Source: Phoronis australis (lineage: Eukaryota > Phoronida > Phoronidae). From it: 64,000 bases of DNA. How positions within the stretch are numbered: the first letter of the stretch is position 1; the number at the start of each line of letters is the position of its first letter. Positions 13,183 to 26,749 of this stretch are shown piece by piece. A program made the position numbers and the translations under genes. The stretch lies in assembly GCA_002633005.1 (NCBI GenBank), contig NMRA01000213.1, forward strand, positions 236,580-300,579, given 5' to 3'. Below the pieces are notes generated by a model, which did no database searches, had not been told where the DNA came from, and saw only the letters and a program-made list of their open reading frames with translations.

Positions 13183-16100
13183 CTGGAATTTGTCAGATTG
13201 AAGTGTTACACAAAACAGCAAAATACAAGTCACAGCAAAAGTAGACAACGCAGTAACTAGACACGTCCGACGCAACCATATTTCGTACACAGTGCAATAC
13301 TACTGGTGGTTAGAAAACGTTTCTGTGTTGATTTGTATCACATTATTTTGTGACATTATGTTTCGAAAATTCAAATGAAGTGAGAACAAAGAAGCGATAA
13401 TTAGTGGTTTGTTTCCTTTTAAAATTGGAAAAAATCAATGCAAGATTTCAATGGGACTTTAATTAGTATTTTCACATTTTCCAAAGGATTCGTTCGGTTC
13501 ATATGTTCTGGAGTTAAGCAGCTTTAAATTTTATTTTATTTCTGTTGGTTGTCACTGGCACAAAAGTCAAATCACACGAGAATATTTCGTCTCTTGTTTT
13601 GAATAAAAACCAGTGTTATTAATCAACATTATCGTTACGTAACGGCAGTATTAAAACACGCGCATCACTTTGTTGTGATAGATGCCAAGATTCCCGTTTG
13701 GTCTGGCTTCACTGTTTTTAAAGAAAATGATCATACTCATAATCTTTCAAATATGTAGTCTAGGCAAGCAAATGAATTTCCATGTACCACGCAGGCGACA
13801 ATGGAGTTCATAATGTGCCTCGATCGTGTGTCGAATCTCTTGACTAAATAGGGAATTTGGTGTTGGAAACCACAATTAACTTTGCGTACATGGCAAACAC
13901 ATTAGAACTTTATACACAAAAAGCCAAAATCAACTCAAATTTTCCATTTGTTGAACACGATCATTGTCTAAACTAGCTCACACAAACTCTCTTGCATGCA
14001 TTACGGTACAAGCACGCTGAAATACCCTAGTGAACAACTTGCATAGGGAATTGAATAAGTTCAATTCAACCATGCTCGGGCTAAATGGCTACGTTATCGA
14101 AATGTTTAGTTTGACGTCATTGGGATCCAGTCTAATAAAATTCAAATCCTAAAGTTAAAAATGATAATAATAATAATAGTTATGCCGATTTTTACGCTGC
14201 ACTTTAAATTACTAATCACTTTGGACTTGGTTATACAATGAGTGCAAACGTTTTCGGGTCAATCGTTTAATCCAAATTTTCAGATACTATAATGCCCCGT
14301 GATTACCTTCGGGTAAAAAAAAAATAAAAATAAAAAAAACTATGCAAGACCTGTGGAATTAATGACAAAGTGATGTGGCAGCATTCCTAATCCTATCTTC
14401 CGGTTGTACACATTGTATCTGTGTTTAACTCGCACGTCCCACCTCTGTGCACTACTGCGTAGTGGGTCCTGTCTGAAAACTGAAGGCCGTACATTTCTAA
14501 GCACTCTGTGTATGAATAGCTGAATACTTGTTTCATTTTTCATTCCGCTAAAACTCATGATTTTGACATATCTGAGGAAAGCAATATTTTAGTAACACCA
14601 CGCGTATGAACAGATTGTTTTGCTGTGGTTGTCAAGTGGAGTATTTTACGACAAGGTTTATAAGGTCGAGAAAATTTCAGTAATAACCTACACCTTCGTA
14701 TGTCGTGCGCTGCCGTTTCAAGAAATCTTTCACTTGCGCAAGCCGGGTTTTTTCATTACTTTCCACGTCCACATGAAAACATTACGCTAGACCAACTTGG
14801 GTGGGGGGAGGGGGGCATGCACACAGTGAATCAAAGTACCCTATTTCAAAGTTATAATAAGGACAAGCTGAGTCTATTAAATACCTATCAACGCCTAACG
14901 CCAATTGAGCGAAGATTTCATCTGACTACGGAACTCCGATAACTGTGTAAACACAAACGTATTCAAGCTCTCACCCGTCGGAGCAGTGCATTGGAATACA
15001 GAGAATTTCATGTTTTGGCGGCTGAGGAAAAATAGTTGCAGATCCGAAGTTGCTGTCGACAAGCAGACAAGATGACGTTTACAGAAAATTGTACCAACCG
15101 CGCGATGGTGCTAGTGTTTATTTATTTTTCGAATTTCTGTAGATGAGATTGAACGAGTCTCCGGGCTTTGCGTTAGGTTTCAATGCAAGCATATCATACT
15201 GTTTTACTTTAACTGCAGTCGTCAACAAAGAGAGTCAAATATTTTGAAACATGGATTTATTGTAAACAATGACAATGGAATTGTTACATAACACAACGAG
15301 TCAGCAATCTAATGCCTGGTTCTAATATTTACATTGTGGTAACTGTTACACAGAGTTCACCAAATTAACGCGCAATAAATACAAGCATATTACGCGTTTT
15401 GTTAACGACGTCGTTAATGTTGTGTGGGACATCGGTACTAAACTGATCGCACATTGAACTTGACGAGTACCAGCTATTCAATGTATTAAGTTGTAGCATA
15501 GCTGTTTAATAATTTTAGTGAATTTTACACTCCAGAGGATCAAACAAAAAATAAAACTTACTTTTGCACGGCTGTGGCTCAGTCGTCATGTCCGCGTCTG
15601 ATTTTGAGGGCGGAATTTTGGCGATTAAAGTATTATCAACTTTAGAAATAAAATAAAACTCCGATCTGTGCTCTGCGTAATCCCCGACTCACGATAAGAA
15701 TGAATCGCATGTACAACCATCGACTTACAATGACGCCTATTTAAATATGCCCGGTGACTAGTAGCGATCAGAAGTTGAACGCTTCACTGAACTAATTTTC
15801 ATTGGCTATTGACATATTAAGATGTCACGTGACTCAATTCAGAAGCTCTCTCTTCGTGGGTGACCAGGGTTATCATCGCGCCGCCTGTCGTTGGAAACTG
15901 AAATATGATATCGTCTGCGTGGGATTGGATTTCGACAATTTTCCACGCGTTTTTTGTCGAGCAGTATTACAAAGACTTTTCGGGTAATAAATTTGCAGTC
16001 TTTGAAGTTTTAAATCAGTCATCGAAGCGCTGCTTCACAAAATGGGAAGTCATACAAATGTACCCAGGTCTTTTACTCAAACAAGAATGGTATTTGGGGA

Positions 16101-19100
16101 GATTTAATCCCCCATATTGTCACAAGGTCTTAGCGCGGCTCTGTTTGCTTTTTTAAGTATGTGTATTTGATTTTCGCACCATTCAGTTACGAGAAGTAAT
16201 CAGGGGTCAAAGCCTATGGGATAGAATATGTTAATAAAACCGTGTCGTGACATGGACCAGTTTGCAGTGGACGGGATTTTGTGTGTATAAACAACCGAAG
16301 AGGCTGAGACTCTAGTGTAGTGGGTCTGAAGGACACATCGACAGAGGAATAACGAGTCGGAGAGGAAATGTAACACCGAGATTTGTGTTTGCGACAGCAC
16401 TTGAAATTCGACTATGTTAGTATTATTCCACTTCAAGACTTTCTTATAAACTGCAGTGATGGACCTCCGTCATGTTGTCAGCAAGAGAGAGCAGAGAGAC
16501 AATTTTTAATTTTTAATTTTTGAAATTTTCAAGTTAATCTAATATCACTGTTCTCGAGCACAATCTAAATTAGCCTGTGTTTTTGATATTGGGTAAGTAT
16601 AAATAAGTAACAGAATCGAAATAGTACCATTGACATTTCAGGCTATTCCAATGCCCAACGTATTCAAAAAGTTAATTAGAAATACTGGAAACATTTCCGC
16701 ATCTTTGTCAGTTTTCCATTCTCAACAATTTTCTTCTTGGTCAGCACTCTACACCATTTCTAAACGAACGCATAACAACTACGCTGCTAAATGTAACTTC
16801 CTTTGAAACGCGACTCTAACAACGTCTGAATGAAATATGCGACGCCCAACTTACGGATCGCGTATGTCCACAGATGTCACAGTCACGTGACCAATTCGAG
16901 ATTGGGAACGAAACAATTTATATCCTAACTGCTGTATGATTAATCCTTAATGTCTTTCATTGTTTTGACTGCGTGAGCACGCCGGGTGTTGTTCCCCAGT
17001 CCAGCAGATACGGTGTAATCCGACAGACTGATAATAGATTTATAAATCGGTGCTAATCTTAAACAAATAGACAGATAGCGCGGCACGGCCCCCTAATCGT
17101 GCACGGACTCGTTCCTGTGTCGCCGAATGAGTTGGAGATTCCGCGCGGGCAATGTAGTTTCTTTGGTGATCGAAAGAGGCCAATAGCACAACTTGACCGG
17201 CACTCAAGGTGTCATTAGGTTAGTTAAATCTTAGAATTTAAAGTGAACTCGTCCGTTTCAGTGCAGGACGTTTGAACCGGGGTATATCACGCGGCAATTT
17301 TTGACCGGGATTGGGGGAGAATGAAAAACGTCAGGAGTGTTATGACGCACAGAAAGGGCCCATTTGTAGAGAGAAAATTACTCCTTCGTAAAGTTTTGTT
17401 GCAGTAACATCGCCATTTTGTTTCAATATATACCGATTTCGAAAGTGAATTTTTGCAAGGAATTAAATCGGATCGATAGGCAATCTTTCGCAGTAAATTC
17501 AGAAAAATGCACTCATCTGAACGCCGTATTCTGACGCACTTTCTTTAGGAGTAAATGTCGTGTCCATCATAGTACGAATAGTAATCTACAGAACTTGGGT
17601 CAACACTAGACGGCAAGCCCGCCGTCATTAGCTGGGGACCAAACAGATGTTTTCTTTTACAGTTTACAAAGAAAAATTGGCAACGTTGCGTGAACAATAG
17701 GAATGTTTCCTGAGGTCCACGTGATTTCAGCCTCACAGTCCGATTCCATGTGCAACTAATACTCAACAGGTCTAGACATTACACCAAAACCGGAAGCAAG
17801 TTGTACTTCCAGGAATAACACGCGTGTTGCAATCGGGAGTATTTCATCTACGGCGCTGATGTTTTATTAAATGCACTGTGGCGGTTGTCGGATTTTAAAC
17901 ATCCAGAGAAATCATAGACAACTTGGTGACGCGCAAATGATGAAAAAGAACACCACTGTCACGTGAGCGCACCAGAATTGAAAGCACAGGTTTCTGTGAC
18001 TGCAACATGCCCAGGCAAAACAACGATCATTGAGAAACAAAAGATTGAAAACGAACCTAAATATGCATCGGGCTTTAACAAATCTTTGGCGCGAAATATT
18101 CTGGAGGCACGTGCAAGACGATCACATTGAAGTCAAATTTCACCACTTAAAATGCAAATTTATGAATTATGTTACCTGGTCATGGATCTTACAATACGGC
18201 AGCAGCACCGTAGTTTAAAGATAGTGCAAATTGTTCCAGATCAATTTCTTCCGGGTGCAAGTCACAGTGTAAACTCGCAGGAACAAACCGGAAACACTTA
18301 AACTGAGATTTTATACACGTGAACTGGCATTCGATCAAGCACGTAAGGACTTTCGCGTCTTTTTAAGGAATGTGTATGTCTGCAAGAAGTTGGATTAAAC
18401 ATGAATTGGTCTTCTCAGTCGCATTTGGTAAAAGCCAGCCTACTTCGCAAGAGGTGTCTGTGAAAATGTTACAGGAATACTCAAGTCACGAAAGCCGACT
18501 ATGCACACACTTCACAAACGAAGGTGAATACGAAATAGCTTGCAGGCAGCAGTCATAATTATATATTTCTAAGGAAGACAAAGAATCAATGAAAACAACC
18601 ACAGGATTGCGTTGTAATTTCAAAAGATGGTTGTCATGCTTAGAATGGAACATCAAGCGTGCCATCTATTGAACAACGTACTGGACATACGGTGAAATCA
18701 GGGCATGGGCAGAGATCCACGACATTCCCATCAAAATACTAATGCTAGGTTTCGTACCACAGCGTTTCCACATCGATTTCTGTACTATACTATTGCCCTC
18801 TATTGACAACAGCGAAAAACTCAACAAACGCACGTATACATGTATTTGAACGAAGCATGCAGGCATTGCACCGCATGTTGGTGGCACATTGCGCCCGGCC
18901 GGCGGACTCCTTAGGGCTATCTGTTCGAGCTGAACTGTATCAACAGCACAATTGAATTTGAAAACAGACGCTGATGGAGCGGTGCAGATATAAAATAAAT
19001 ACGACGACGAGTTTTATCCAAGCTACATATATTTGTGAGGTTTTGTTATCACTAAAAATCTCACGATCCTCGAAGGTCTATTAAATAAGTTATAAACGTT

Positions 19101-19800
19101 GACCGGTTTGACATTAGCGGGCATTGGTTACCGAACTGTCTATCTTCGTGAAATGATCTTCGCCGTCTCGTTCATGATAAGGTACATCAATAAGTGAAAT
19201 ATTATCCTAGAAGGAAATTACGAACTGACCCAATCATTGTGTTTTCAATTACGAACGAAACCGCGCACCTGACGGAGGAGTAGAACACAAGTCGTAATTT
19301 CCGTTTTATAATTAACTTTTGGCAATACGTGTTTACGTTAATTATTTCTTAGAATAAAAATTTGTTTCCTTGATTGAAAAATGACATGTTTTATTGAAGA
19401 AGAACACAGATTTGCAAAGACGCAGTGCAAACGCGGCAAAATATTGAATACAAAATTAATTCAGTGCGCTTTGTTACTACGTGGCCTTTGGGTAATACAA
19501 ATCACAATTTCTCACGAAATGCAGAAAACCCAGTTCAAAAACAGTATCCTTTGTTCAATTGCAGTAAGCACAATAATGAAACGATATTTTGGTAAAACAA
19601 TTATTACTTAATAGGGTCAAGTCGTTTTCCTTCCGAAGAGATATCATTTTAGTCGAATTATTGGCACTTGAATATTTACTGGGTCATCATTCTGACGCTC
19701 GAAAACCTGAAACTTCCACCTGTAACACAGACCAATTTTCAAGGATACATACATACGGTATTCCATAAAATCATAAACACGAACTCTAAACCATACGCTA
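13183..19800. other. Non-coding stretch upstream of the Islet LIM1 exon
   Basis: Expected to be the first Islet intron and perhaps upstream DNA. I found no convincing first coding exon, promoter or transposon. Open frames (14700-14942, 15905-16156, 18370-18558, 19381-19611) have no recognisable motif. A tRNA-like A-box string (GGCTGTGGCTCAGTCGTCA near 15573) is too short to call. Confidence 0.6.
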
Positions 19801-19845
19801 GTCGCCACGTCTAATGAAGCATCCCCAGCAGCGCCGGTGTCGCGA

Positions 19846-19964
19846 GAAATTTCTTCCCCATGAAATTTCTTCCCATTCTGACCCTTTTGCGCATGCGCGG
19901 TATTGAGGGGAAGTTATTTCACGTCTAAGGCATGAAATTTCTTCCCCCGTGAAATTTCTTCCCA
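19846..19964. repeat. Cluster of GAAATTTCTTCCC repeats
   Basis: The 13-mer occurs at 19846, 19862, 19934 and 19951, that is, two close pairs about 88 bp apart. A degenerate inverted copy lies near 19907 (GGGGAAGTTATTTCACG). Between the pairs is the palindrome GCGCATGCGC (about 19889-19898). It looks like a small repeat-derived element. Confidence 0.7.
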
Positions 19965-20227
19965 AACGAAGACGGCAAAGCACAGCTGTAAAATAAGCCT
20001 AAAAATAGAAATTCACTACGTGTGTGATAATGTAACGATTTAGTCAATTGCCATTGTTATGTTAGACATTGAAAAATGAATTGTAATTAGATTTACTTCA
20101 AATCAGTCGCCGGTCAGTAGGCTTGCGCACATATGGCCTATACTTTGCGGGTTGTGATCATGCTTTTGCTATTGTACTCTGTAAACTGTATTATGAGCTA
20201 ATATTACTTATGTTAATAAACCTGTCA

Positions 20228-20256
20228 CCCTCTCTCTCTGTCTCTTTCTCTCTACT
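20228..20256. repeat. (TC)n microsatellite
   Basis: Short imperfect CT/TCTC run. Confidence 0.8.
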
Positions 20257-21524
20257 TGCGGGGAGGAATCCCGTTAGCTAAGTAGGATCGTGCCCCTGAC
20301 TGCCGTGGCGCGGTGAAGGGCTCTTCGTCGTCACTCCGATCGGAATGTTTTTTTTTCGCTTGTACTGAATTTCCTTCAAGAATATGTCAGAAATACTCGA
20401 ATGGGTAAAAATACTCGGTTGGGTATATTCCCAGTAAGGCATTATCATTTGTTATGGTACGTAATAAGTTAAAATAATCGACGCCCACCTGTATGACCGA
20501 AGGCGACTGATGATCCCGGAGAAGAAAGTGTCCTTTGTGAAATAGCGTTCCTACATCATCAAACGCATCTTTCAGAAAAGTCTTACAAAACTGTAAACTA
20601 AAAGAAAATACAGAAATTGGAAACCTTGTTTTTTCCAGGAAATTCAGTTCATAAGATTCGGAAAAAGGGAAATTTTCAAAATCGGTTTAGGAAAGCTCCA
20701 GCAAGCGAAATCATGAATTAGCGAGAATCAGGAAACGTATTAAAAACTCTAAGATCATTTTACAAAATCACACGCCGTGGGAAAAATGGACCATCACAGC
20801 TACAATGGGTAAAAATTGTAGTAAAATATTTACACTTTCTTGCTAAGGAAACTGAATTCGCAGATTAAAAGTCTTTGAATGCGCCCTGAGCGCGTGGAGC
20901 GCTCCGAAAATGAAGCCTGAGATCAATCCTTGATAAACAAGACTATTTTGGTCTGTTATATTCCATAGTGTTGTATATCAAGGAACTAGCAAATATATAT
21001 GTAGTAGGAATTACTTATTTCATGCGGGAACAAGACGAACGAGTATCCTGCGTGAATTGAAATAAGGTGCACATCAAACCATATAACAAACAGTTTTCAA
21101 TTTGTAGGCCTATCAAAAATGCCTTGAAAATTCGCAAAAACTAAAAATGTCGAAGAAAATTATTTCTTGACCAAAGAAATTGAAGGCCTTGGTATCTTTA
21201 GCAAAACTAATTAATACCACACAGAAAATATACAGACTAAAATCAAACTCTATTGACTTTCAACAATTAGAAAATATATCATTCCTAGAGTGTCTACTAG
21301 GTTGGAGTAATCTGTAAATATTGTGGCTAAATGCAGAGACTAGTACAGTACTACAGCTACACTACAGGGTTTGACTTACGAATGACATGATAACCTTGCT
21401 TAACAACAACAAACATACTTCAGTTTTATTATAGCAAATGTAGGCTCAACAGATTTCACTTAATTTTTAAACCAGGGTCAATAATAATTCCAATAGAATA
21501 GGCCTATCACTTTAGTTGACTTAC

Positions 21525-22007
21525 CTAACCGAAACGGCGAAAGTCCTTGGCACAACTTCGTAAAGCCTTGCGCTGACTCTTCGTCAAAGTCAACGGATGG
21601 GATCCATCCTCCAAAAACCTCTTCACGTCACTCTCACTGTACTTGAGATCATGCATATTTGCAAAAAAAGTCTGGAATATTCGTGTTCGTAGCAGATAAC
21701 GACTCAACTGTCTCACAGTAGCGTACAGAAGTGGCTTGGGAAGATATTTCACGCTCTCAAGACCGGATGCCAACCTGGCCAATCTGCGCATGCGCAAAGT
21801 CGGATTGGGAAGCGACACCGGATTAATCAGGTGCAAAAGCGGCAATTGCCAGCGACCCCTGTTGTGATATAGACTCCACACATAATATTGCACCCGACGT
21901 AGAATGGCGACAATATACGTGAAGAGGTGATTGAACGATTGTAGAAGAAACGATGTGACAATTGGTCTATCACCGTGGGCTCCTCCAACAGCAGACCACA
22001 TTAACAT
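21525..22007 (-). CDS. Unrecognised 160-codon ORF, possible single exon or 3' exon
   Basis: The longest open frame in the left half, and its composition looks protein-like rather than random. A hydrophobic/aromatic segment (about residues 18-47, with FLLQSFNHLFTYIVAILRR) could be membrane-associated. A basic region (RMRRLARLA) and a polar C-terminus with DLKYSESDVKRFLEDG and a basic patch follow. The frame closes with TAG directly followed by GTAAGT. The stop therefore abuts a donor-like sequence: either this is the true end, or a donor a few bases earlier keeps the frame open into another exon. I recognise no family. The Islet gene has a known ancient neighbour (Scaper), but nothing here lets me identify it as such. 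It could also be a transposon-derived frame. Confidence 0.4.
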   Translation of the reverse strand: MLMWSAVGGAHGDRPIVTSFLLQSFNHLFTYIVAILRRVQYYVWSLYHNRGRWQLPLLHLINPVSLPNPTLRMRRLARLASGLESVKYLPKPLLYATVRQLSRYLLRTRIFQTFFANMHDLKYSESDVKRFLEDGSHPLTLTKSQRKALRSCAKDFRRFG

Positions 22008-23700
22008 GGAAGAGTGTACAATTTCACAAACACAGAAATAAGGATAAAAAATGCTCCCTCTCCCGACGAGGACCCCTCAAACGGAGGGCTGCATCTACAT
22101 CACGGATACAAGAGAAGACTGAAATGAGAGGTAATTGATGCACTTATCAGCTAGCCCCCGTCACAGGGGGCCCTTAACATAAGACACTATAAAATTCCAA
22201 AAAGTCATTGGAAAAGAGACTCATGTAGTTGATTCCATCATGCCCGAGGGGATCCTTACCTAGAGGTATATAATTGCGTGCAACATTATAGACAATTCAG
22301 TCACCCGGTGGCGAGACCATCTCGTCCACGAGTCGGCTCACCTTTTATCTACTGAACATTTCGAAAATCCGCTTAAAAAAATAGTTCGGCGAGATATGTT
22401 AATAATTAAGGGATGCACAAGAAATGTTTACAACAGTAAAATGCTCGCTTTGCATTGTTTTTTATGTCTAATAGTAAAGATAATGTCATGTTTTATCATG
22501 TGAAAATACCGCACGTGCATTGTTTATACATGGGCATGTAATCTGACAGTGTCTAATTTCAGACATTGGTGACACTCTCTGGGGTTACATAAATGAAGTA
22601 AAAACGATTTCGTTGCCCTACCACCAATAGCCTTTGTGGCCATACAAATTAGCAGCCTACAACCTCTTAAACTTTTACTAGATCCGTGTTTGATAAATAC
22701 GCCAACACCTACGACTTTTTACGAGTACATGATTGTGCGTTCCAACTGATCCAACTGATGCCGTCTGTGTGTATGGAGTGAGTCATTGGTATCCCTATCG
22801 GTGTGCATGGAGTGAGTCATTGGTAGAGGGCAACTTCATTTGTCCTGTATGAAAGGAAATAGTTTCAAGCTTTTAATATTTAAAAAGTCCCCGCATTTAA
22901 ATGAAACCTTAAAAACTAAGAAAATACATGGTGGGAACTCTCTAGGAACACTTCAAAAAGGAAGATTTAATCCTTTTTGAACTCACAGTTTTTTAGTCGC
23001 ATTGTTGCAACAATCCTGGAAAAACGTAGAAGAATTTTACGTTCGCCAATAAACCTGTGTTTTGACCACATTTTCGCTCGTATTTTTAAACAAAAGCTTC
23101 TAACTCTGAGTAACAATTAATGTATGTCAAATATCTAACAATGTAGCACGTTCGAGATTTAGAAACAAACGGCACAGTGGTGGGCTACTCAGTCTCATCT
23201 GTACTGAAGCTATGAATGCACCGCCTCATCCAAAAGGGGAAGAAAGAAGGAAATGTCTTTAATCTATGATTAATAATGCTCACTTCCGTTTTTTGTGCTC
23301 CCGCTTATCATTGAAGAGTACCCCTATGTTGTGACTCATTTCAATTTAATAACCCCAAAAAGTGTCGTTTTTGCGAATGTGCGTTCATGCACTAAACGTA
23401 CAATAAGGGCCTGTTTCGTGAAAAGTCGCTTAGATTTCAGACAGACATTTAGTCTTACTCTCCAGATATCTATTTCTGAAAAATAATTTAAACACATTTT
23501 AGCCAAAAAATAAACCTTTCATCGTCAATTACTGAAAACGAACAAATTATTTCCGGCCAGTGGTGTATTAATAATTACACGAGGAAACCTTTATTTGACA
23601 ATTGTGATGTGGGAACTTTAAAAGACCAAATTTCTGTCTTAAGTCTCTTTTCATGAAACCACAAATCACACAGAAATTGACTAACGAATAGAGGGATCAC
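22008..23700. other. Non-coding stretch
   Basis: No gene seen. It holds a two-copy 34-bp tandem repeat at about 22767-22825 (ATGGAGTGAGTCATTGGTA in both copies) and a short hairpin near 22960 (TTCAAAAAGGA with its complement). Confidence 0.6.
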
Positions 23701-23734
23701 CAACTTTGGTGAACATCGGATTCGGAAGACAAAG

Positions 23735-23975
23735 AAGCAAGAGAACATGAGGGAGGAACACCGACAGAACCTAGGAAGGGGGGGGGGGNNNNNNNNNNNN
23801 NNNNNNNNNNNNNNNNNNNNNNNNNNNNNNNNNNNNNNNNNNNNNNNNNNNNNNNNNNNNNNNNNNNNNNNNNNNNNNNNNNNNNNNNNNNNNNNNNNGA
23901 GGGAGGGACACCGACAACACTGAGACAGCATGAAGGGGATGAACGTCGACAGAACCAAAGGTACATGACGGGGAG
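23735..23975. repeat. Minisatellite interrupted by an assembly gap
   Basis: On both sides of 110 Ns (23789-23898) the sequence carries variants of a purine-rich unit, such as ACATGAGGGAGGAACACCG, followed by ACAGAACC and a G run. The gap therefore lies inside a tandem repeat that probably collapsed or failed in sequencing. Open frames across the Ns are artefacts. Confidence 0.8.
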
Positions 23976-25302
23976 GAAAGTCGAGGTTATTAGGTATCAT
24001 CTGGAAGGTGGAGAATCTTTTGAGAAGCAGTTGGATGTAAGAATATTGAGGCTGGGAATTTAAGGACCAGCTCATGTAGTGTTGGCACAGCAATCAATGT
24101 CTTCTTGAAAATGCATTCTCATTTAAAATTTTCAAATCAAAATTGCAACTAATTCAACATTCTAAAATTGATAATGTTCTTTTTGGATTGTCAAAACCAT
24201 TTCAATATTTCAGTTCCTTTCTAATTTAATGAAAAAGTAAATCTGTTTTTTCTCTTTGCAGTGTTAGGGTTTATTTTAATTTTATTAAATAAATAATGCT
24301 CAGTTTACCAAATAACATAAAAGTTGTCACGGAAATGGTTTTCTAAGCTCACCACGAGCGCTTCTGACGTTTGCCATCATTGATTCATTTTGTCTTTCAA
24401 AGTTGTTTAATACTCGTCATTCACCATTGTTGACTGGTTTTGAATTGTTTGTTTTTTAACAAACACGCCTATTTTAATCGTCAAAATAAACTTTGACAAA
24501 ATTAGGAGGTCTCGAGACTACGACTTTTCCGTGATTGTTAGATAGTGCAAGGCCGCAGGGCTTCACGATTTTTGTTTGCGGACCAAAGATCATTAATTTT
24601 TAGTGTATCACATACAAAACTCCTCTTTAATTTGAATTTTAATTAACCAACTAGATCACTAAGCTCGGATCCAACAACTTTAATCCAAGGAAGATAAATA
24701 GAATTATCACGCTTTGAGCGAATTTACAGGTTATCAACACTCAGATACCTGTTAGCACATTCAGTCAACAGGAGTATCTTGTCCCAGAAAAAATATTTAG
24801 ACATTTCCACTTTCCTATTAGTACCTTTCTCTAGTTGAGAATTGACCACTTTAGGGTAATTTGGCAATGAAAGTTCTGAAAAACGAGAAATTGTTCAAGT
24901 TTAGAGTTCACATCAATGAATAGCAATACAAAATGTTAACCGCAAGCACATTTAAACAAGTTCATTAAATTAAATAAAAGAATAAAGCAAAACAGGTCAA
25001 AAAGCAGTAACACTGAGAGTTCAAAAATCACACTGCCACCTGTAAAACGCAAAACGACCCTTAAGTACAAATACCTAGAAAAGTTCGATTTTAGGGGTTC
25101 CAGATTTTAAGGACCAGTTTTGCCACCCGCTATTCAGTACAACTGGTTTTCCGTCAAAATCAAGGGCAGTTAATTTGTGACTATCAGGTTTATATATTAG
25201 ACAAGGGATTTTATAGGCTGTTCAGCAGTTTCGAATGAAAAAGAAGAGAATAGTTGGAATATAGTCTACCAAAAATGTTAAATAAGGAACAGTGACACAA
25301 CT
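23976..25302. other. Non-coding stretch
   Basis: AT-rich DNA with no gene, RNA or repeat that I can support. Confidence 0.5.
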
Positions 25303-25923
25303 CAAGCTGGTTTATGTTCGTGTCAGTCCCGACGGCCGCGACGGGCTTGATCGGGTTCCGAGCCACTGGCCGAATAACGAGTCAGTCCGGCCACGACGGG
25401 CCTGATCGGGTTCCGAGCCACTGGCCGGGATAACACGCTTTTGTGTGTTTAGAACTCAAAAAATCACAAGTATAAACAACACAGATCTAGGTTCTCCTGT
25501 CTGTATTTCACGGAAGAATACTTGAATTTATCTCCGAACGGACCTCAAACTCCTGCTACGGACCTTGGTAAATTGGCCTGCCAAACTTCGTAAGCTACGG
25601 TGTGTTCAAATACCAATAAATCCGCAACAGCGAAATAAAACAATACGTTTTTATAAGAACTCGGTGTATTTTTAAGAGTTTTACATCGAATTTTGATGTG
25701 TTATTGGTGTTAAACGATGAATTCAAGCGATAAGCTGACACCAGTAACCCCTGTTTTGAACTGCTGAACAGACTGCGTGTGAGACCAATGACGTCATTGG
25801 ATAATTTCAACACCTCCGTTTGCCGTCAGGTGTCAGGTAACGCAACCGAACGTGCCGTTATCGAATAGAACTACTCGATCTAAATTGATACAAAATAGGT
25901 TGTTTTTTGGGTGGCATTCTCCT
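25303..25923 (-). mobile_element. Partial copy of the TTAA element found at 40045-41755
   Basis: Reads in the opposite orientation to 40045-40673 and matches it nearly end to end. Its outer end at 25923 carries the same terminus (AGGAGAATGCCACCC on the minus strand). The inner end, near 25303, falls just after a GC-rich repeated module. The module (GGCCCGTCGCGGCCG-type, with CCAGTGGCTCGGAACCCGAT) is present twice in tandem in both copies. Beyond 25303 the two copies diverge, and TTAA is not kept at 25923 (GCAA instead), so this copy is truncated and decayed. Confidence 0.8.
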
Positions 25924-26749
25924 GCAACACTACAAAGAGAATCCCAATTATACACAGCAAATTTCTGGGGCAGAGGAAAATTCAACGTCAAAATCTGGCC
26001 CACTGGTCCGCCACCAAATTTCGCAACCACCTCTGTGCTCTTTTATTTGATGTATTGTCACAAAGCAAAGTTGTAACATGTATGTAGATTAAAAAGTCCT
26101 ATATGTGTCATGTCGAAGGCGCGTTTGTCCCATGTGGATCAGAGCGCCATCTGGTTTTAAACTGCACCATTCAAACATTTTAGGGTGGAGCCAATTACTC
26201 TAAAGACATTCGCAGCAATCCATTAGACCAACTATCTGTTTTTATTTTCCTAAGCCTAGAAATAATAAAATTGACAAGTCCTTTCTTAGAAAGGCGAATG
26301 TCGAAGGTTAGATAGCGTTGGTAGGGTACCCAAGATTGGACAGTCGACTGCAACTGTACTCACGCATTTTTTGTACTTGATTTTCGGTCGAAAATCTCTT
26401 CAATACTGATTTTTCTATATACCGCGCTCGAAAAGTTGGTGAGCATTGACATATTTTAAACCCAGATGTGCATGTGACATTATTTTGGTGACCCACGTGA
26501 AAAAACTGGTAATAGAAGCAAAGGGTTATCAAAGCGCAAATCATCTGAGGCATGCGAGAGGCGAAAAACCCCAGTAATTTAAGTAGTCCACGAACGAATA
26601 ATATGATACATAATTGCTTGCAAATTGATTTGGTATGAAGGTACTCTGGCAGATATAGGATGTGGAAAGGGGATACGGCCGTGTCTTCCAAAACAAATAT
26701 GCACGCACTACTGTCGCCGTTTGATTCACGGTTGAGCGCGACGGGAGGT
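25924..26749. other. Non-coding stretch
   Basis: The 127-codon minus-strand frame at 26308-26691 has no recognisable motif and is not supported as a gene. Confidence 0.5.

Noticed and set aside
15573-15625. tRNA-like A-box string (GGCTGTGGCTCAGTCGTCA)
   Set aside because: No B box at the right distance and no cloverleaf; too short to call a SINE.
23575-24093. Minus-strand ORFs running through the N gap
   Set aside because: Length depends on untranslated Ns; the real bases are a minisatellite.
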